This document shows, one piece after another, positions 6,901 through 17,341 of a stretch of 64,000 bases of DNA. Position 1 is the stretch's first letter, and each line of letters begins with the position of its first letter. The DNA comes from Treponema sp. (GTDB lineage Bacteria; Spirochaetota; Spirochaetia; Treponematales; Treponemataceae): contig JAGBIY010000020.1 in assembly GCA_017934745.1 (NCBI GenBank), positions 1-64,000 on the forward strand, read 5' to 3'. The notes below the pieces were generated by a model. The model worked only from the letters and a program-made list of their open reading frames with translations. It did no database searches and was not told where the DNA came from. The position numbers and the translations under genes were made by a program.

Positions 6901-9900
6901 GTGAATAGAAACAGGATTGCGCGTCTCGTAGCGAGCGTTGTCGTTTTCATCATCCTCATCGTTCTCTCCGCTTTCGTAGTCCGTCCTATCTATGTCTCCG
7001 TCACAAGAATAATTTCTGAAATGGAACTTAAATGCTCCGCCGTCTTCAACGAGGCCACTGGCCTTCGCCTGTCCTACAAGTTCCTCTCTCCGTCGATTTT
7101 CTCCCACATGAACATGAGCGGAATCGAGATTTTCGATGCGGCTACCGGGAAGCGTCTCGTCTCCATCCGAAGCGCGGTCCTCTCATACGACCCTGAGCGT
7201 CTCAACAAGGAGACTCCCCTTGACGCGCTTGATGTCCTGACGATAAGCGGAGTCGTCGTGGAATTCGACGCTGTGAAGGACGGCGCGCCGTTGGACAAGA
7301 TTCTCTCCCTTTTGCGAAGCGGAGGCGACGGTGAGAAAAATTCGGGGGGCGAGGACAAGCCGTTCCTCGACGGATTCAGGCTTCCGTTCGATGTCGTCGT
7401 GAAGGATGTCGTGTTCCACTATTCGGATGCGGAAAACGACGCGCTGGTGAAGCTCAAGAGGCTCGACTTGGATTCGATAGACACATCTGACGGCGACATA
7501 GAATTCTCGGCGAGCGGTGTGGCGACCGTTCGGAGCGACTATCTCAAAATCGGCTCGGAGAGGGCTGTCTCGGCCGCGGCGTTCAGCGTTTCGGGGAATT
7601 TCATCCCGGCTCTCGACGGAAGTTCGGCGACCGTGCAGCTTTCCAACGTGGGCGGCGCCGACTATTCCGTCTCCAGACTGGACTCCCTCGTGAACTACAG
7701 TGGCGGAAAACTCCAGTTCCGCACGATGCGGACCGCGTTTCCGTTCAACATGTTCGCTGAATTCGATGTCGGGGAGAAGAGGCTACACGCGGACATGATT
7801 TCGGAGAATTTCGATCCGTTCAGCCTGCTGATTGTGAGGCGGAAGAACGATGTCATGCGGAAGATAGCCGGCTCCACCATCAGCGGGAATGCGAGCGCGG
7901 ACTTGAATCTTGTGACGATGGGCGTGGACTACAGCGCGGATGTCTCCGTGAACCTGTCGGCCGGGCTTTTGGGCGAGCGCATGAAGATACTGTGCAAGGC
8001 GTCCGGGAACGAGAAGAAGGCGCGCTTCAGGAGACTCGCCGTCTCCAACCAGACTGTGAGCGCGTCGTATTCCGGGGATTTCGACATATTGAAGATTCAG
8101 CCGTTCGGAATGCTCTCTCTGGACTATTTCTTCCTCGAAAACGGGAGCGTGATAGCCGCCGACACCGTGTACCTCGAACCGTTCGAGAACGGGGTGAACT
8201 GCTATGTTCCCCAGCTCGCCATGAACGAGAAGTCGATTACGGACATAAATTTGTCCGTGATTCCGGGAAAGTCGTCCGTGGATTTTTCGGGAAGCCTCAC
8301 GGACTATTCCCATTCGGACTATGGAGTCGGAAAGATAGACGTTGACGGAAGCTTCATAATGGGGAATGGCAGCTACGTGCAGGCGCGCGCCTACCTTTCC
8401 GATTTGTTCGTCGACAGCGTGCTGGACGCGGCTTCCGTGTTCGCTCCTGCCGCCGTCTCCGAGAACCTCGGCGCGCTCGGAAAATCGCTTTCGCCCTATG
8501 TCATGTCGAGCGAGATATTCTTCTCCACCGACTTCGACTCGTTCTCCTACAACGTCCCCTACGGATTCGTCGCGAATACGGAGGACGACACCCAGCTCCT
8601 CACTTTCGCGTTCGACGGCTCCGACCAGAACGTCCAGGTCTCTGACTTGAATCTCCAGTACGGCAGCGTTTCGGTCCAGGGGGGGGCGACGGCATCGTTC
8701 GAGGACGGGCTTGAGAACGTGCTTTTCGACACGGATTTCTCGTTCAACTCTATGCCGTACCGCTTCTACGGGAGCGTGACGCCTGAGTGGGTCTCCGTGT
8801 CGGGCGATTACGGCTTCGACGCGATGATAAGCCTCAAGGACGGACTCAGCGGATTCTTCCAGTTCTCCTCCCTTCCTCTGTCGTTCGGGGAATATGTCTT
8901 TTCGCTTTCAACGATGTCGACGTTCTTCTACACGCAGGAGGACGGGTTGAACATGTCCGTGGCGAAATTCGAGGCTGAGGAGATGACCGGGGCGATTTCC
9001 ATCAATCCGAAGATATCGTTCTCCGGCGAGCTCTCAAAAGAAGATTTCGTGTTCAACGCGTTCACATACACGGACGTGAATTCGGAACTCGACATGGGCG
9101 GAAGCCTCAGGTGGAGCTTAAACGAGAGCGTATTCAACAACGCCGTCATGGAACTTTCGGGGCAGAGCCCTCTTTCGACCGAGAGAATCTCCCTTTTCGC
9201 GGAAATCTCCAATCCCGCCATGAGGCCGTTCTCCGTCGATTCCCTCCTGAACGACTTCTATCTGTCGCTGCAGGTCTCCCTCGATTCGTTTCCCGCGTCC
9301 AGGTTCTTGAAAAACCAGGACGTGTCCAACGTGATAAACGCCGAGCTGAGCGCGACCGGAACTGTAGCCGATCCGTTCGTCATGGTCGACTTGAGCAAGG
9401 TTTCGCTTTCGTTTTCGGGGTATCCGCTCGACGCTTCGGGATTCCTCATTTTGGAGAACGGAAAACTCGGCGTGTCCGACTTCAACCTGTCGTGCGCTTT
9501 CTTCAACCTGAACGACTTCAATGCGAGCTTCGACATGGACGAATTCTCCGGCAAGGCCGACGCGGAGGCTTCTTTGTCCGTGGCCGGCATGAATGTCGTC
9601 ACGCCGCTTGAGTTCGAGTTCAACAGCGTAATGGACGAGGACGACGACAGCCTCTTCCGCCTGCCGGAATTCTTCTCCGTTTCTGTGAAGTCTCCTGGGG
9701 CGGTCGGGAACGTCTTCGAAAAGCCCATGCCGTTCGTGCTGAACGTCGTCCACATTCCTGGGCAGTTCGACATATCGACCGACAATCCGAAGGGCTTCTC
9801 CGCTTCGATTGGGGAGGACGGATTCACCGCGAGGACCGGGCGCAACGACACCCTCATGTTCAACGTGGACGGAGTTGTGGACGACGGAAACATGGAAATC

Positions 9901-11439
9901 TACATAAAGGACTTGAGCGCGGATTTGCAGAAAATCTGTTCCGTGGTCTCGATTCCTGAGGTCTCGTTCCCTTCCGGCCGCCTGAACGGAAACGTCCGAA
10001 TCGCGGGCCGCACCACCGACCCTGAATTCTCTGGCTTCGTCGACATCGACAACCTTTCTGTGTCGATTCCGATGCTCTCGTCCCATGTCGTGAACGCCGG
10101 AAACGTGCAGGTCTCGGCGGGAGCGGACGGAATAAGCCTTCTCCAGACGCTCTGCTCGTGCGGCGAGTCGAATTTCTATTTGAGCGCGGACGTCTTCTTC
10201 AACAGGTGGGCGATTGACAACGTGCTCCTCCATCTGTCTTCCGTTGGTAAGAAGGGCGTTCCTCTCGATTTGACGCTTCCGTTCATCCACGCGAAGGGGG
10301 AGGCCCTCGCCGATTTGGACTTGTCTTTCTCGTTCCCCGACACTCTCGCGTTGAAGGGGGACGTCATGGTCTCGAACGCGGACCTTGAAATCGTCACGAG
10401 CGAGCTGCAGAACCAGCTTTCGCTTGAGGGGCTTCTAAGGCTTATCCCGGACGGCATAAAGAACATCGCGTCCCGCTATTCTGACAACGAGCAGGAGCCT
10501 GAGGAGGAGACGGATTCTTCTCCCATCAACGTCATGGCCGATTTGAATTTCCTTGTCGGAAACAAGGTGCAGATTCTCTTCAATCCGCTTCTCAGGGGGC
10601 TGATAACGCCCGACACCTCGCTCGCCCTTTACATGGACTCCGCGTCCGGGGACTTCGCGTTGAACGGGGACGTCACCTTGCACGGAGGGGAAGTCATGTG
10701 GCTGAACAGAAACTTCTACATGAAGGAGGGACGCATCGTGTTCAACGAGACTCAGGACACGATGGATCCACGCATAACGATTCTCGCAGAGACGAGGGAG
10801 ACAGACGACGACGGAGAGAGGATAACGATAACGCTCTCCGCTCAGAACCAGCTCCTCAGCCAGCTCAATCCTGTCTTCTCGTCGACACCTGCGAAGTCCG
10901 AGACGGAAATCATGACGATTCTCGGACAGGTGATAACGGCGGATTCCGAAGACATCGGCTCTCTGATGATGGCCGGCGGCGACTACCTCATGCAGGCCAC
11001 TGTAATCCGCAAAATAGAGAACACATTGCGGGAACTGTGCAATTTTGATATATTCTCTGTTCGTACCAACGTGCTTCAGAACACCCTCAAGCAGGGGTTT
11101 GCAAAATCTGACAGTGGCGGCTCAGACGGTTTGGCGGATGAATCGGGCGGCAACCAGATAACATTCGGTAACTTTTTTGACAATTCTACTGTTTACATCG
11201 GTAAGTACTTTGGCAGTGCGATTTATGTCGATGCCATGTTCCACTGGGTTTACGACGAAACGAAGATTGACGGCTCAAATTCCGTAAACGGACTTGTCTT
11301 TCAACCTGAACTCGGTTTTGAGATGGCGTCTCCTTTCGTCAACATCCGCTTGGGTGTCTCTCCCGACCTCAACGCAGTCCAGCAGAACCTCTGGGTGCCT
11401 TCCACATCAATCACATTATCATGGAAACATTCATTTTAA
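6901..11439 (+). CDS. tamB: TamB/YtfN-family envelope translocation protein (DUF490)
   Basis: A 1512-aa protein with one N-terminal transmembrane anchor (residues about 8-27, VASVVVFIILIVLSAFVV), a very long beta-rich middle and a C-terminal TamB/DUF490 domain (roughly the last 350 residues). The C-terminal domain shows the family pattern NRNFYMKEGRIVFNETQ, DPRITILAETRETD and SELQNQLSLE-type segments. TamB proteins bridge the periplasm and assist outer-membrane protein assembly or lipid transport. bamA follows 24 bp downstream, the usual partner arrangement in bacteria lacking tamA. Start: GTG at 6901, chosen by position before the membrane anchor. The ribosome site is weak, so the exact start is uncertain. 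It appears to head the tamB-bamA-ompH block. Confidence 0.88.
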   Translation: MNRNRIARLVASVVVFIILIVLSAFVVRPIYVSVTRIISEMELKCSAVFNEATGLRLSYKFLSPSIFSHMNMSGIEIFDAATGKRLVSIRSAVLSYDPERLNKETPLDALDVLTISGVVVEFDAVKDGAPLDKILSLLRSGGDGEKNSGGEDKPFLDGFRLPFDVVVKDVVFHYSDAENDALVKLKRLDLDSIDTSDGDIEFSASGVATVRSDYLKIGSERAVSAAAFSVSGNFIPALDGSSATVQLSNVGGADYSVSRLDSLVNYSGGKLQFRTMRTAFPFNMFAEFDVGEKRLHADMISENFDPFSLLIVRRKNDVMRKIAGSTISGNASADLNLVTMGVDYSADVSVNLSAGLLGERMKILCKASGNEKKARFRRLAVSNQTVSASYSGDFDILKIQPFGMLSLDYFFLENGSVIAADTVYLEPFENGVNCYVPQLAMNEKSITDINLSVIPGKSSVDFSGSLTDYSHSDYGVGKIDVDGSFIMGNGSYVQARAYLSDLFVDSVLDAASVFAPAAVSENLGALGKSLSPYVMSSEIFFSTDFDSFSYNVPYGFVANTEDDTQLLTFAFDGSDQNVQVSDLNLQYGSVSVQGGATASFEDGLENVLFDTDFSFNSMPYRFYGSVTPEWVSVSGDYGFDAMISLKDGLSGFFQFSSLPLSFGEYVFSLSTMSTFFYTQEDGLNMSVAKFEAEEMTGAISINPKISFSGELSKEDFVFNAFTYTDVNSELDMGGSLRWSLNESVFNNAVMELSGQSPLSTERISLFAEISNPAMRPFSVDSLLNDFYLSLQVSLDSFPASRFLKNQDVSNVINAELSATGTVADPFVMVDLSKVSLSFSGYPLDASGFLILENGKLGVSDFNLSCAFFNLNDFNASFDMDEFSGKADAEASLSVAGMNVVTPLEFEFNSVMDEDDDSLFRLPEFFSVSVKSPGAVGNVFEKPMPFVLNVVHIPGQFDISTDNPKGFSASIGEDGFTARTGRNDTLMFNVDGVVDDGNMEIYIKDLSADLQKICSVVSIPEVSFPSGRLNGNVRIAGRTTDPEFSGFVDIDNLSVSIPMLSSHVVNAGNVQVSAGADGISLLQTLCSCGESNFYLSADVFFNRWAIDNVLLHLSSVGKKGVPLDLTLPFIHAKGEALADLDLSFSFPDTLALKGDVMVSNADLEIVTSELQNQLSLEGLLRLIPDGIKNIASRYSDNEQEPEEETDSSPINVMADLNFLVGNKVQILFNPLLRGLITPDTSLALYMDSASGDFALNGDVTLHGGEVMWLNRNFYMKEGRIVFNETQDTMDPRITILAETRETDDDGERITITLSAQNQLLSQLNPVFSSTPAKSETEIMTILGQVITADSEDIGSLMMAGGDYLMQATVIRKIENTLRELCNFDIFSVRTNVLQNTLKQGFAKSDSGGSDGLADESGGNQITFGNFFDNSTVYIGKYFGSAIYVDAMFHWVYDETKIDGSNSVNGLVFQPELGFEMASPFVNIRLGVSPDLNAVQQNLWVPSTSITLSWKHSF

Positions 11440-11463
11440 AAATAGTTGGAGTTCCAATTTTTT

Positions 11464-13923
11464 ATGAAAGTCTTTAGCAGAAAATCTTTTGGGCGCATCG
11501 TTTTGTCATTCTTCATTGCGTGCTCCGTGTCGTTCGTTTCACCTGCCGCTCTCTTCGCCCAGTCGGAGACGGATTCTACAGAGTATGATTCCGACTGGTA
11601 CTACGGGAAACTGATAAAGTCCGTGTCGTTCAAGGGACTCGTGAACACTGACAAGAGCGATTTGGAGGGAATCACCAACAGCTACATAGGAAAGCGGTTC
11701 TCGGACGAAGTTTTCTCCGACCTCGTGGACAGAATCTACGCGCTCGATCTTTTCGACGAAGTGAACCCGCAGGCTCTTCCGGGCGATTCCAAGAGGAACA
11801 CGGTCTCGGTCGTTTTCAGCGTTAAGGAGAAGCCGTCCGTCAGGAGGATAACTTTCCAGGGCAACAACCAGGTGAGGACGGCCGAGTTGAAGGACGCAAT
11901 TTCCATAAAGGAGAAGGACGTCTTCGTGGGCGACAGGCTTTTGGCGGACGAGAGGGCGATTCGCTCCCTGTACATCGAGAAGGGGTTCACGAACGTGAAG
12001 GTCTCCTCGTCCTCAAGGGAGACCGAGAAGGGCGTTGAGGTGTCGTTCGTTGTGGACGAGGGACGCTCGACCGTCATCTCAGAAATCAAATTCTCCGGGA
12101 ACAAAATCTATTCCGAAAAGACTCTTCGAAAGCAGATAAAACTCAAGAAAGTGAGCAAGCTCGGCGTAATCTCCAAGGGCGCGTACCAGGATTCGACTCT
12201 CGAAGCCGACAAGGTGGCCATCCAGCAGTACTACATGGACGGCGGATACATGGACGCTGTCGTCCTGAACGTCGGCAAGGAGATTTCCGTCAACGAGAAG
12301 AAGAACAGGGACGAGATGACAATCACGTTCTACATCCAGGAAGGAAGCCAGTACAAGTACACGGGCGTGGAGTTCGTGGGAAACCAGATTTTCGACGACG
12401 AGAAGCTCAATTCGATGATGAAGATAAAGGTCGGAGACGTTTTCAGCCAGACGAAGGTCATGGGAAGCTTCTCTTCGATTGCCGATTTGTACTATGAGAA
12501 CGGCTACACGTCCAACAGGTTCGAGCCGATTGTCTCGAAGAACGCCGAGGACAAGACCGTCTTCTACACCCTTAAAATCAGCGAAAGCGTCAGGAGTCAT
12601 GTCGAGAGCGTGTCGATAAAGGGAAATTCAAAGACGAAGGACTACGTAATCAAAAGGGAAATCCCGATAGAGGACGGAGACATCTTCTCGAAGACGAAGA
12701 TAACGACCGGCTTGAGGAACCTCTACAACCTCCAGTATTTCAGCGCGGTCGTCCCCGAAATCGTTCCAGGCTCCGAGGAGAACCTGGTGAACCTCGTCTT
12801 CTCCGTGGAGGAGCAGTCTACGACATCCATAGAATTCGGCGTCACGTTCTCCGGAGTCTCCGATCCGGACGACCTTCCGTTCGCCTTGTTCGCGAAGTGG
12901 CAGGACTCCAACTTGAGGGGTACGGGAAAGTCGCTTTCCGTTTCGACATCGATTGCCACTTCGTCCCAGTCAATCAGCATGAGCCTTTCGGAGAACTGGC
13001 TTTTCGGACTTCCTGTGAGCGCGTCCGTCAGCACGAGTTTCGCGCACTCTTCATTGAGCGCGTTGAGGCTCTCCGTGGACGAATACGGAAATGTTGACGA
13101 CGACTCGTACTACATGGACTACGAGCAGTGGAAGTGGTCCCTCGGATTCTCACTCGGACGCAGATGGACACCGGACTTCGCCATAATCTCCACCGCGGCC
13201 GGAATCACGGGCAGCTTGAAGAACAACATCTACGACGAGGACTTGTGGATTCCTCTGGACACGTCCGTGAGCGAATACGCGAACGACTGGGGCTGGCAGA
13301 ATTCCGTCTGGACGTCTTTCTCAATCGACGGAAGGAACATAAACTACGATCCGTCTTCCGGCTGGTTCTTCAGCGAGAAGCTCACCTGGTACGGACTCAC
13401 CCCGATAGAGACGGAGTACTTCCTTCGCACGGACTCGAAGCTTGAGAAATACTTCACTCTCGTGGACCTCCCCGTCACCGAGTCTTGGAACTTCAAGGTC
13501 GTGCTTGCTGGCTACACCGGCCTTTCAATGCTATTCCCGGCATTCGACACCGGAATCGGAGACACGAGCAAGCTCTACATAGACGGAATGTTCAACGGAC
13601 GCGGATGGACGAGCATATACAACGATGTCCGCGGAAAAGCGATGTGGAGCTCGAACGTGGAACTCCGAATGCCTGTCGTCTCAGGAATCCTCGCAATCGA
13701 CTGGTTCGGCGACGCGGCTGTGATAAAGGACGAGCCGAGGGATTTGTTCCAGAGCTTGAGCGTGGAGGATTTCTACTTCAGCACCGGTCCTGGAATCCGC
13801 TTCACCATTCCGCAGTTCCCTCTCAGGCTTCTTTTCGCCAACACTTTCCAGATTGTCGACGGAAATATCGAGTGGGACAGCAAGTGGAAATTCGTCCTCT
13901 CATTCTGTATAACTAATAAGTAA
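11464..13923 (+). CDS. bamA: Outer-membrane assembly protein BamA (Omp85)
   Basis: BamA inserts beta-barrel proteins into the outer membrane. The 819-aa product has a signal peptide (residues about 1-33, ending near ALFAQ), then five POTRA repeats. Each has a G-N-x-x pattern such as ITFQGNNQVRTAELKDAI, ISEIKFSGNKIYSEKTLRK, YTGVEFVGNQIFDDEK and VSIKGNSKTKDYVIKREI. A C-terminal 16-strand barrel runs from about residue 440, ending with a hydrophobic/aromatic strand. I chose the ATG at 11464 (GGAG at 11448-11451) rather than the upstream TTG at 11446. In treponemes this family includes surface antigens. It lies between tamB and ompH/skp, a coherent outer-membrane biogenesis block. Confidence 0.95.
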   Translation: MKVFSRKSFGRIVLSFFIACSVSFVSPAALFAQSETDSTEYDSDWYYGKLIKSVSFKGLVNTDKSDLEGITNSYIGKRFSDEVFSDLVDRIYALDLFDEVNPQALPGDSKRNTVSVVFSVKEKPSVRRITFQGNNQVRTAELKDAISIKEKDVFVGDRLLADERAIRSLYIEKGFTNVKVSSSSRETEKGVEVSFVVDEGRSTVISEIKFSGNKIYSEKTLRKQIKLKKVSKLGVISKGAYQDSTLEADKVAIQQYYMDGGYMDAVVLNVGKEISVNEKKNRDEMTITFYIQEGSQYKYTGVEFVGNQIFDDEKLNSMMKIKVGDVFSQTKVMGSFSSIADLYYENGYTSNRFEPIVSKNAEDKTVFYTLKISESVRSHVESVSIKGNSKTKDYVIKREIPIEDGDIFSKTKITTGLRNLYNLQYFSAVVPEIVPGSEENLVNLVFSVEEQSTTSIEFGVTFSGVSDPDDLPFALFAKWQDSNLRGTGKSLSVSTSIATSSQSISMSLSENWLFGLPVSASVSTSFAHSSLSALRLSVDEYGNVDDDSYYMDYEQWKWSLGFSLGRRWTPDFAIISTAAGITGSLKNNIYDEDLWIPLDTSVSEYANDWGWQNSVWTSFSIDGRNINYDPSSGWFFSEKLTWYGLTPIETEYFLRTDSKLEKYFTLVDLPVTESWNFKVVLAGYTGLSMLFPAFDTGIGDTSKLYIDGMFNGRGWTSIYNDVRGKAMWSSNVELRMPVVSGILAIDWFGDAAVIKDEPRDLFQSLSVEDFYFSTGPGIRFTIPQFPLRLLFANTFQIVDGNIEWDSKWKFVLSFCITNK

Positions 13924-13924
13924 G

Positions 13925-13950
13925 GCCGCTGTTTTTCGGCGGATTTTTAG
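13925..13950 (+). terminator. Short hairpin with T-rich tail between bamA and ompH
   Basis: CCGCTG and CGGCGG can pair around a TTTTT loop and are followed by ATTTTTAG. The stem is only 6 bp with one G-T pair, so it would be a leaky terminator or attenuator rather than a full stop. Confidence 0.4.
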
Positions 13951-13959
13951 AGGTTTGTT

Positions 13960-14484
13960 ATGAAAAAGATTTTTTTTGCTTTCGCGCTTTCCATTGTCGC
14001 AGTTTTCGCTCTGTCGGCTCAGGCGCAGCAGATTACGAGATTCGGCGTTGTCGATACGGCGAAGGTGTATCAGGCCTATTTCAAGAATTCCTCTCCGATG
14101 AGGAACTACGAGGCGAAAAAAGCCGAATGCCAGGCTGAAATCAACACCAGGGCGGACGAAATCAGGAATCTGCGCTCCCAGAAAAGCGCGGCCCTTGCGT
14201 CCGGCGACGAATTCGAGGCTTCCCGTCTCGACTCTCAGATTGCGAAGAAGACCGAGAGCCTTACCGAGTACACCAAGTCGAAGAACATCGAACTTGAGAA
14301 TTTGAAGAACAGCATGCAGACTTCCAACGAGTTCTACACGAAGCTCTACAAGGTAATCGAGCGCGTCGCCGAGAACGAGGGCTTCACGATGATATTGAGC
14401 CTTCAGCAGAACAACGGAATCCTTTGGTACAGCACGTCGGTCGACGTTACGGAAAAGGTCATTTCGGAGTTGAACCTGAGGTGA
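13960..14484 (+). CDS. ompH: OmpH/Skp-family periplasmic chaperone
   Basis: Skp-type chaperones hold unfolded outer-membrane proteins in the periplasm and hand them to BamA. The 174-aa product has a signal peptide (MKKIFFAFALSIVAVFALSA, cleaved near AQA/QQ), the family opening FGVVDTAKVYQAYF (about 28-41), a long charged coiled-coil (about 50-125) and a C-terminal return segment that includes KVIERVAENEGFTMIL. Length and layout match OmpH. It starts 36 bp after bamA with a GAGG ribosome site. Two hairpin-plus-T terminator candidates follow, closing the envelope block before mutS. Confidence 0.9.
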   Translation: MKKIFFAFALSIVAVFALSAQAQQITRFGVVDTAKVYQAYFKNSSPMRNYEAKKAECQAEINTRADEIRNLRSQKSAALASGDEFEASRLDSQIAKKTESLTEYTKSKNIELENLKNSMQTSNEFYTKLYKVIERVAENEGFTMILSLQQNNGILWYSTSVDVTEKVISELNLR

Positions 14485-14493
14485 TTTCCTGGT

Positions 14494-14517
14494 GCCGTCT
14501 TTTTTGGGCGGCTTTTT
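14494..14517 (+). terminator. Terminator after ompH
   Basis: GCCGTC (14494-14499) pairs with GGCGGC (14507-14512) around a T-rich loop, followed by TTTTT. It lies 10 bp after the ompH stop codon. Confidence 0.6.
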
Positions 14518-14533
14518 CAGTTTGCGTTTTTGA

Positions 14534-14565
14534 GAGTTGGGAGAATTTCTCTCGACTCTTTTTTT
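14534..14565 (+). terminator. Second terminator between ompH and mutS
   Basis: GAGTTGGGAGAA and TTCTCTCGACTC form a long stem with G-T pairs, followed by a T7 tract ending at 14565. Together with the preceding hairpin it insulates mutS from the envelope operon. Confidence 0.6.
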
Positions 14566-14584
14566 GTCCGATTAGGGGGTTTTT

Positions 14585-17239
14585 ATGAAGCGGAGGAAGG
14601 ACAGTGTTGTCGCGGGAAGCGTCCAGGAAAGGGCTGCTTCCACCGAGGACACTCCTTTGATGAGGCAGTACCAGTCAATAAAGAGCGAACACAAGGACGA
14701 TGTTCTTCTGTTCAGGCTCGGCGATTTTTACGAGATGTTCAACGACGACGCTGTCGAGGTCGCGAGGATGTTGAATTTGACTCTCACCCACAGGGGGACC
14801 CAGCCCATGTGCGGAATTCCACACCACGCCGCCAAAGGCTACATTTCGCGCCTTCTGCGCTACGGAAAGAGGGTCGCGGTCTGCGAGCAGGTCTCGGAGC
14901 CGACTGGAAAGGGGCTCACCGAGAGGAAAGTCGTCGAAATCATCACTCCCGGAACGGCCGTCGACGGAGCGTACATCGATGGAATGTCCAACAACTTCCT
15001 CGCGTGCGTCGTAGTTCAGGGCGGTCTTACTGGATTCTCGTTCATAGATGTCACTACTGCGGATTTTTTCGCGACGTCGTGGAAGACTTCCGAGATGGCG
15101 GAGTGCTTCTCCAAAGAGCTTGGACGGTGCCATCCGAGGGAGCTGCTTCTTCCCGACTCGCTTCGGAAAAACGGCGATGTCCAGAGCATCCTCTCCCTTC
15201 AGGGCGGAATCTCCATCTCGTACTATCCTGACTGGGATTTTGACTCGAAAAAGTCGTTCAAGCGTCTTACGGAACAGTTCAAGACTCAGAACCTCAAATC
15301 GTTCTCTCTTTCGGAGGATTCCCCTGAGGTCGCTCCCGCAGGCTTCCTCGTGGACTACATACAGAAGAACACCATCTCCGCGACCCCCCACGTCAGTTCG
15401 ATAAAGGTCTACCGCGACAGCGAATTCGTCATGATGGACGATTCTTCCCGACGGAACCTTGAGATTGTCTCGAACCTCCGCGACGGAACTTCCCAGTATT
15501 CCCTCCTCGATGTCGTGGGAAAGACGCAGACCGCGATGGGAAAGCGTCTCATGCGCTCCTGGCTTTTGTATCCGCTCCGCAATGTCGAGGAGATTCGGAA
15601 GAGGCAGGACCATGTGGAGCTTTTCTTCAACGACAGCTGGCTCACGGACTTCGTACAGGAGCATTTCTCGAAGATTCTCGATGTCGAACGTCTCGCGGGC
15701 AGGGTCGCCATGGAGCGCGCCCACGCGAAGGATTTGCAGGCGCTGCGGGCGAGCCTTGAGTCGTGGATTGAGTGCGCGGGAAAACTCTCGGAGTCCGGCT
15801 TCGGCTCTTTCGATTTGTCGGCCGCGCGGGCGATTGCCGACTTGGTTTCGAATTCGATACTGGACGACCCGGCAACGTCGTTGACTGAGGGGCGGATAAT
15901 CAAGCCCGGCTGGTCAAGCGAACTCGACGGATACCGCGACTTGCACGACAACGCGAACAGGATTTTGGAAGAATACGCGGCCGAAGAGCAGAGGAATACG
16001 GGAATCGCGAACCTCAGAATCAAGTACAACAACCTGTCTGGATACTACATCGAGGTCACCCGCGGAAAAGTCGACAAGATTCCAGACCACTTCATCATGA
16101 GACGCTCGATGACGAACGCCGACAGGTTCACCACGGAGCGGCTCCAGAAGATTGAGCGCGACATAAACGAGGCCGAGGCGAAAATCGTCGAGACGGAGAA
16201 GGTCCTTTTCCTTGAAATCCGGTCGAAAATCGCCGAGTGCGTCCCGTATCTGCTAGAGACTGCGAGGAACATAGCGTATGCCGATGTCTCTTCCACGCTG
16301 GCCCGCTCTGCTCTGGTGAACAAATGGGTGCGTCCTGTCGTCGACGACGGCGAAGAATTCGATGTCAGGGCAGGACGGCATCCGGTCGTGGAGGCGCATC
16401 TTCCGGCAGGAGAATTCGTTCCGAACGATTTGTCTGTTTCGTCTTCGGAAAACGGCGGGGGAGCCTCGTTCGCGCTTATAACAGGCCCGAACATGGCCGG
16501 AAAGTCGACATACCTAAGACAGACAGCCCTGATTGCGTTGATGGCGCAGATTGGCTCGTTCGTTCCCGCCGATTCTGCGCACATCGGAGTGGTGGACAGG
16601 ATTTTCTGCCGCGTCGGAGCCAGCGACAACCTCGCGAAGGGAGAGTCCACTTTCCTTGTGGAAATGACGGAGACCGCCTATATTTTGCGGAGCGCGACCC
16701 GGAAATCACTCGTCATAATGGACGAGGTGGGGCGAGGCACATCGACGGAGGACGGACTTTCGATTGCATGGGCGGTTTCCGAGTATCTTTTGAACACTTT
16801 GAAGTGCAAGACTCTCTTCGCGACGCACTACCACGAGCTGACGCGCATGGAGCACGACTCACTGAAGCTCATGTGCATGGCCGTCTCCGAAGAGGACGGG
16901 CGGATCGTCTTCCTGCGGAAGATAAAGGAAGGGGCGAGCGAGAATTCGTATGGAATCCATGTCGCTTCTCTCGCGGGCGTTCCATGCTCTGTGATAGACA
17001 GGGCGAACGAAATCCTTTCAGGCTTGCAGAAGGCTGCGGAGAGTGGAAGCGGTGTCGTCATAGAGACGTCCAAGGAGAGCGCGGACGACAACCCGAAGCT
17101 TTCGTTGAAGATGCCGGGATTGTTTTCCGAGGAGGAGCTGATACTAGAGGAGATTCTCTCCGTGGATACCGATGAAATTACCGCCAAACAGGCTCTGCAG
17201 ATGATTGACCGCTGGAAGATGGAATTGACGAACCGCTGA
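14585..17239 (+). CDS. mutS: DNA mismatch repair protein MutS
   Basis: MutS recognises base mismatches and small loops and starts mismatch repair. At 884 aa it has the usual length. The mismatch-reading Phe-x-Glu is present in LLFRLGDFYEMF (Phe48, Glu50). The connector and lever domains follow, then the ATPase with Walker A GPNMAGKSTYLRQ (about 635-647), STFLVEMTETA and the Walker B/signature DEVGRGTSTEDG. The C-terminal helix-turn-helix dimerisation region is present. A GGGGG ribosome site precedes the ATG at 14585. mutL is not in the window. comF lies about 100 bp downstream on the same strand. Confidence 0.97.
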   Translation: MKRRKDSVVAGSVQERAASTEDTPLMRQYQSIKSEHKDDVLLFRLGDFYEMFNDDAVEVARMLNLTLTHRGTQPMCGIPHHAAKGYISRLLRYGKRVAVCEQVSEPTGKGLTERKVVEIITPGTAVDGAYIDGMSNNFLACVVVQGGLTGFSFIDVTTADFFATSWKTSEMAECFSKELGRCHPRELLLPDSLRKNGDVQSILSLQGGISISYYPDWDFDSKKSFKRLTEQFKTQNLKSFSLSEDSPEVAPAGFLVDYIQKNTISATPHVSSIKVYRDSEFVMMDDSSRRNLEIVSNLRDGTSQYSLLDVVGKTQTAMGKRLMRSWLLYPLRNVEEIRKRQDHVELFFNDSWLTDFVQEHFSKILDVERLAGRVAMERAHAKDLQALRASLESWIECAGKLSESGFGSFDLSAARAIADLVSNSILDDPATSLTEGRIIKPGWSSELDGYRDLHDNANRILEEYAAEEQRNTGIANLRIKYNNLSGYYIEVTRGKVDKIPDHFIMRRSMTNADRFTTERLQKIERDINEAEAKIVETEKVLFLEIRSKIAECVPYLLETARNIAYADVSSTLARSALVNKWVRPVVDDGEEFDVRAGRHPVVEAHLPAGEFVPNDLSVSSSENGGGASFALITGPNMAGKSTYLRQTALIALMAQIGSFVPADSAHIGVVDRIFCRVGASDNLAKGESTFLVEMTETAYILRSATRKSLVIMDEVGRGTSTEDGLSIAWAVSEYLLNTLKCKTLFATHYHELTRMEHDSLKLMCMAVSEEDGRIVFLRKIKEGASENSYGIHVASLAGVPCSVIDRANEILSGLQKAAESGSGVVIETSKESADDNPKLSLKMPGLFSEEELILEEILSVDTDEITAKQALQMIDRWKMELTNR

Positions 17240-17341
17240 TTTGCCATTCTTTTCCGCGGGAGAACGAAATAACAAAAAATTATCAGGGCGGATGCGGATT
17301 TTTTTGCAGAAAACGAAAAAAAATCGATAAATAGATTTTGT

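Noticed and set aside
9118..10290. Long open frame on the minus strand (390 codons) inside tamB
   Set aside because: It lies entirely antisense to a clear TamB frame, has Arg/His/Val-rich composition without any domain, and has no ribosome site. Similar antisense frames under mutS, fliI, argH, uvrA and PBP1a have the same character.
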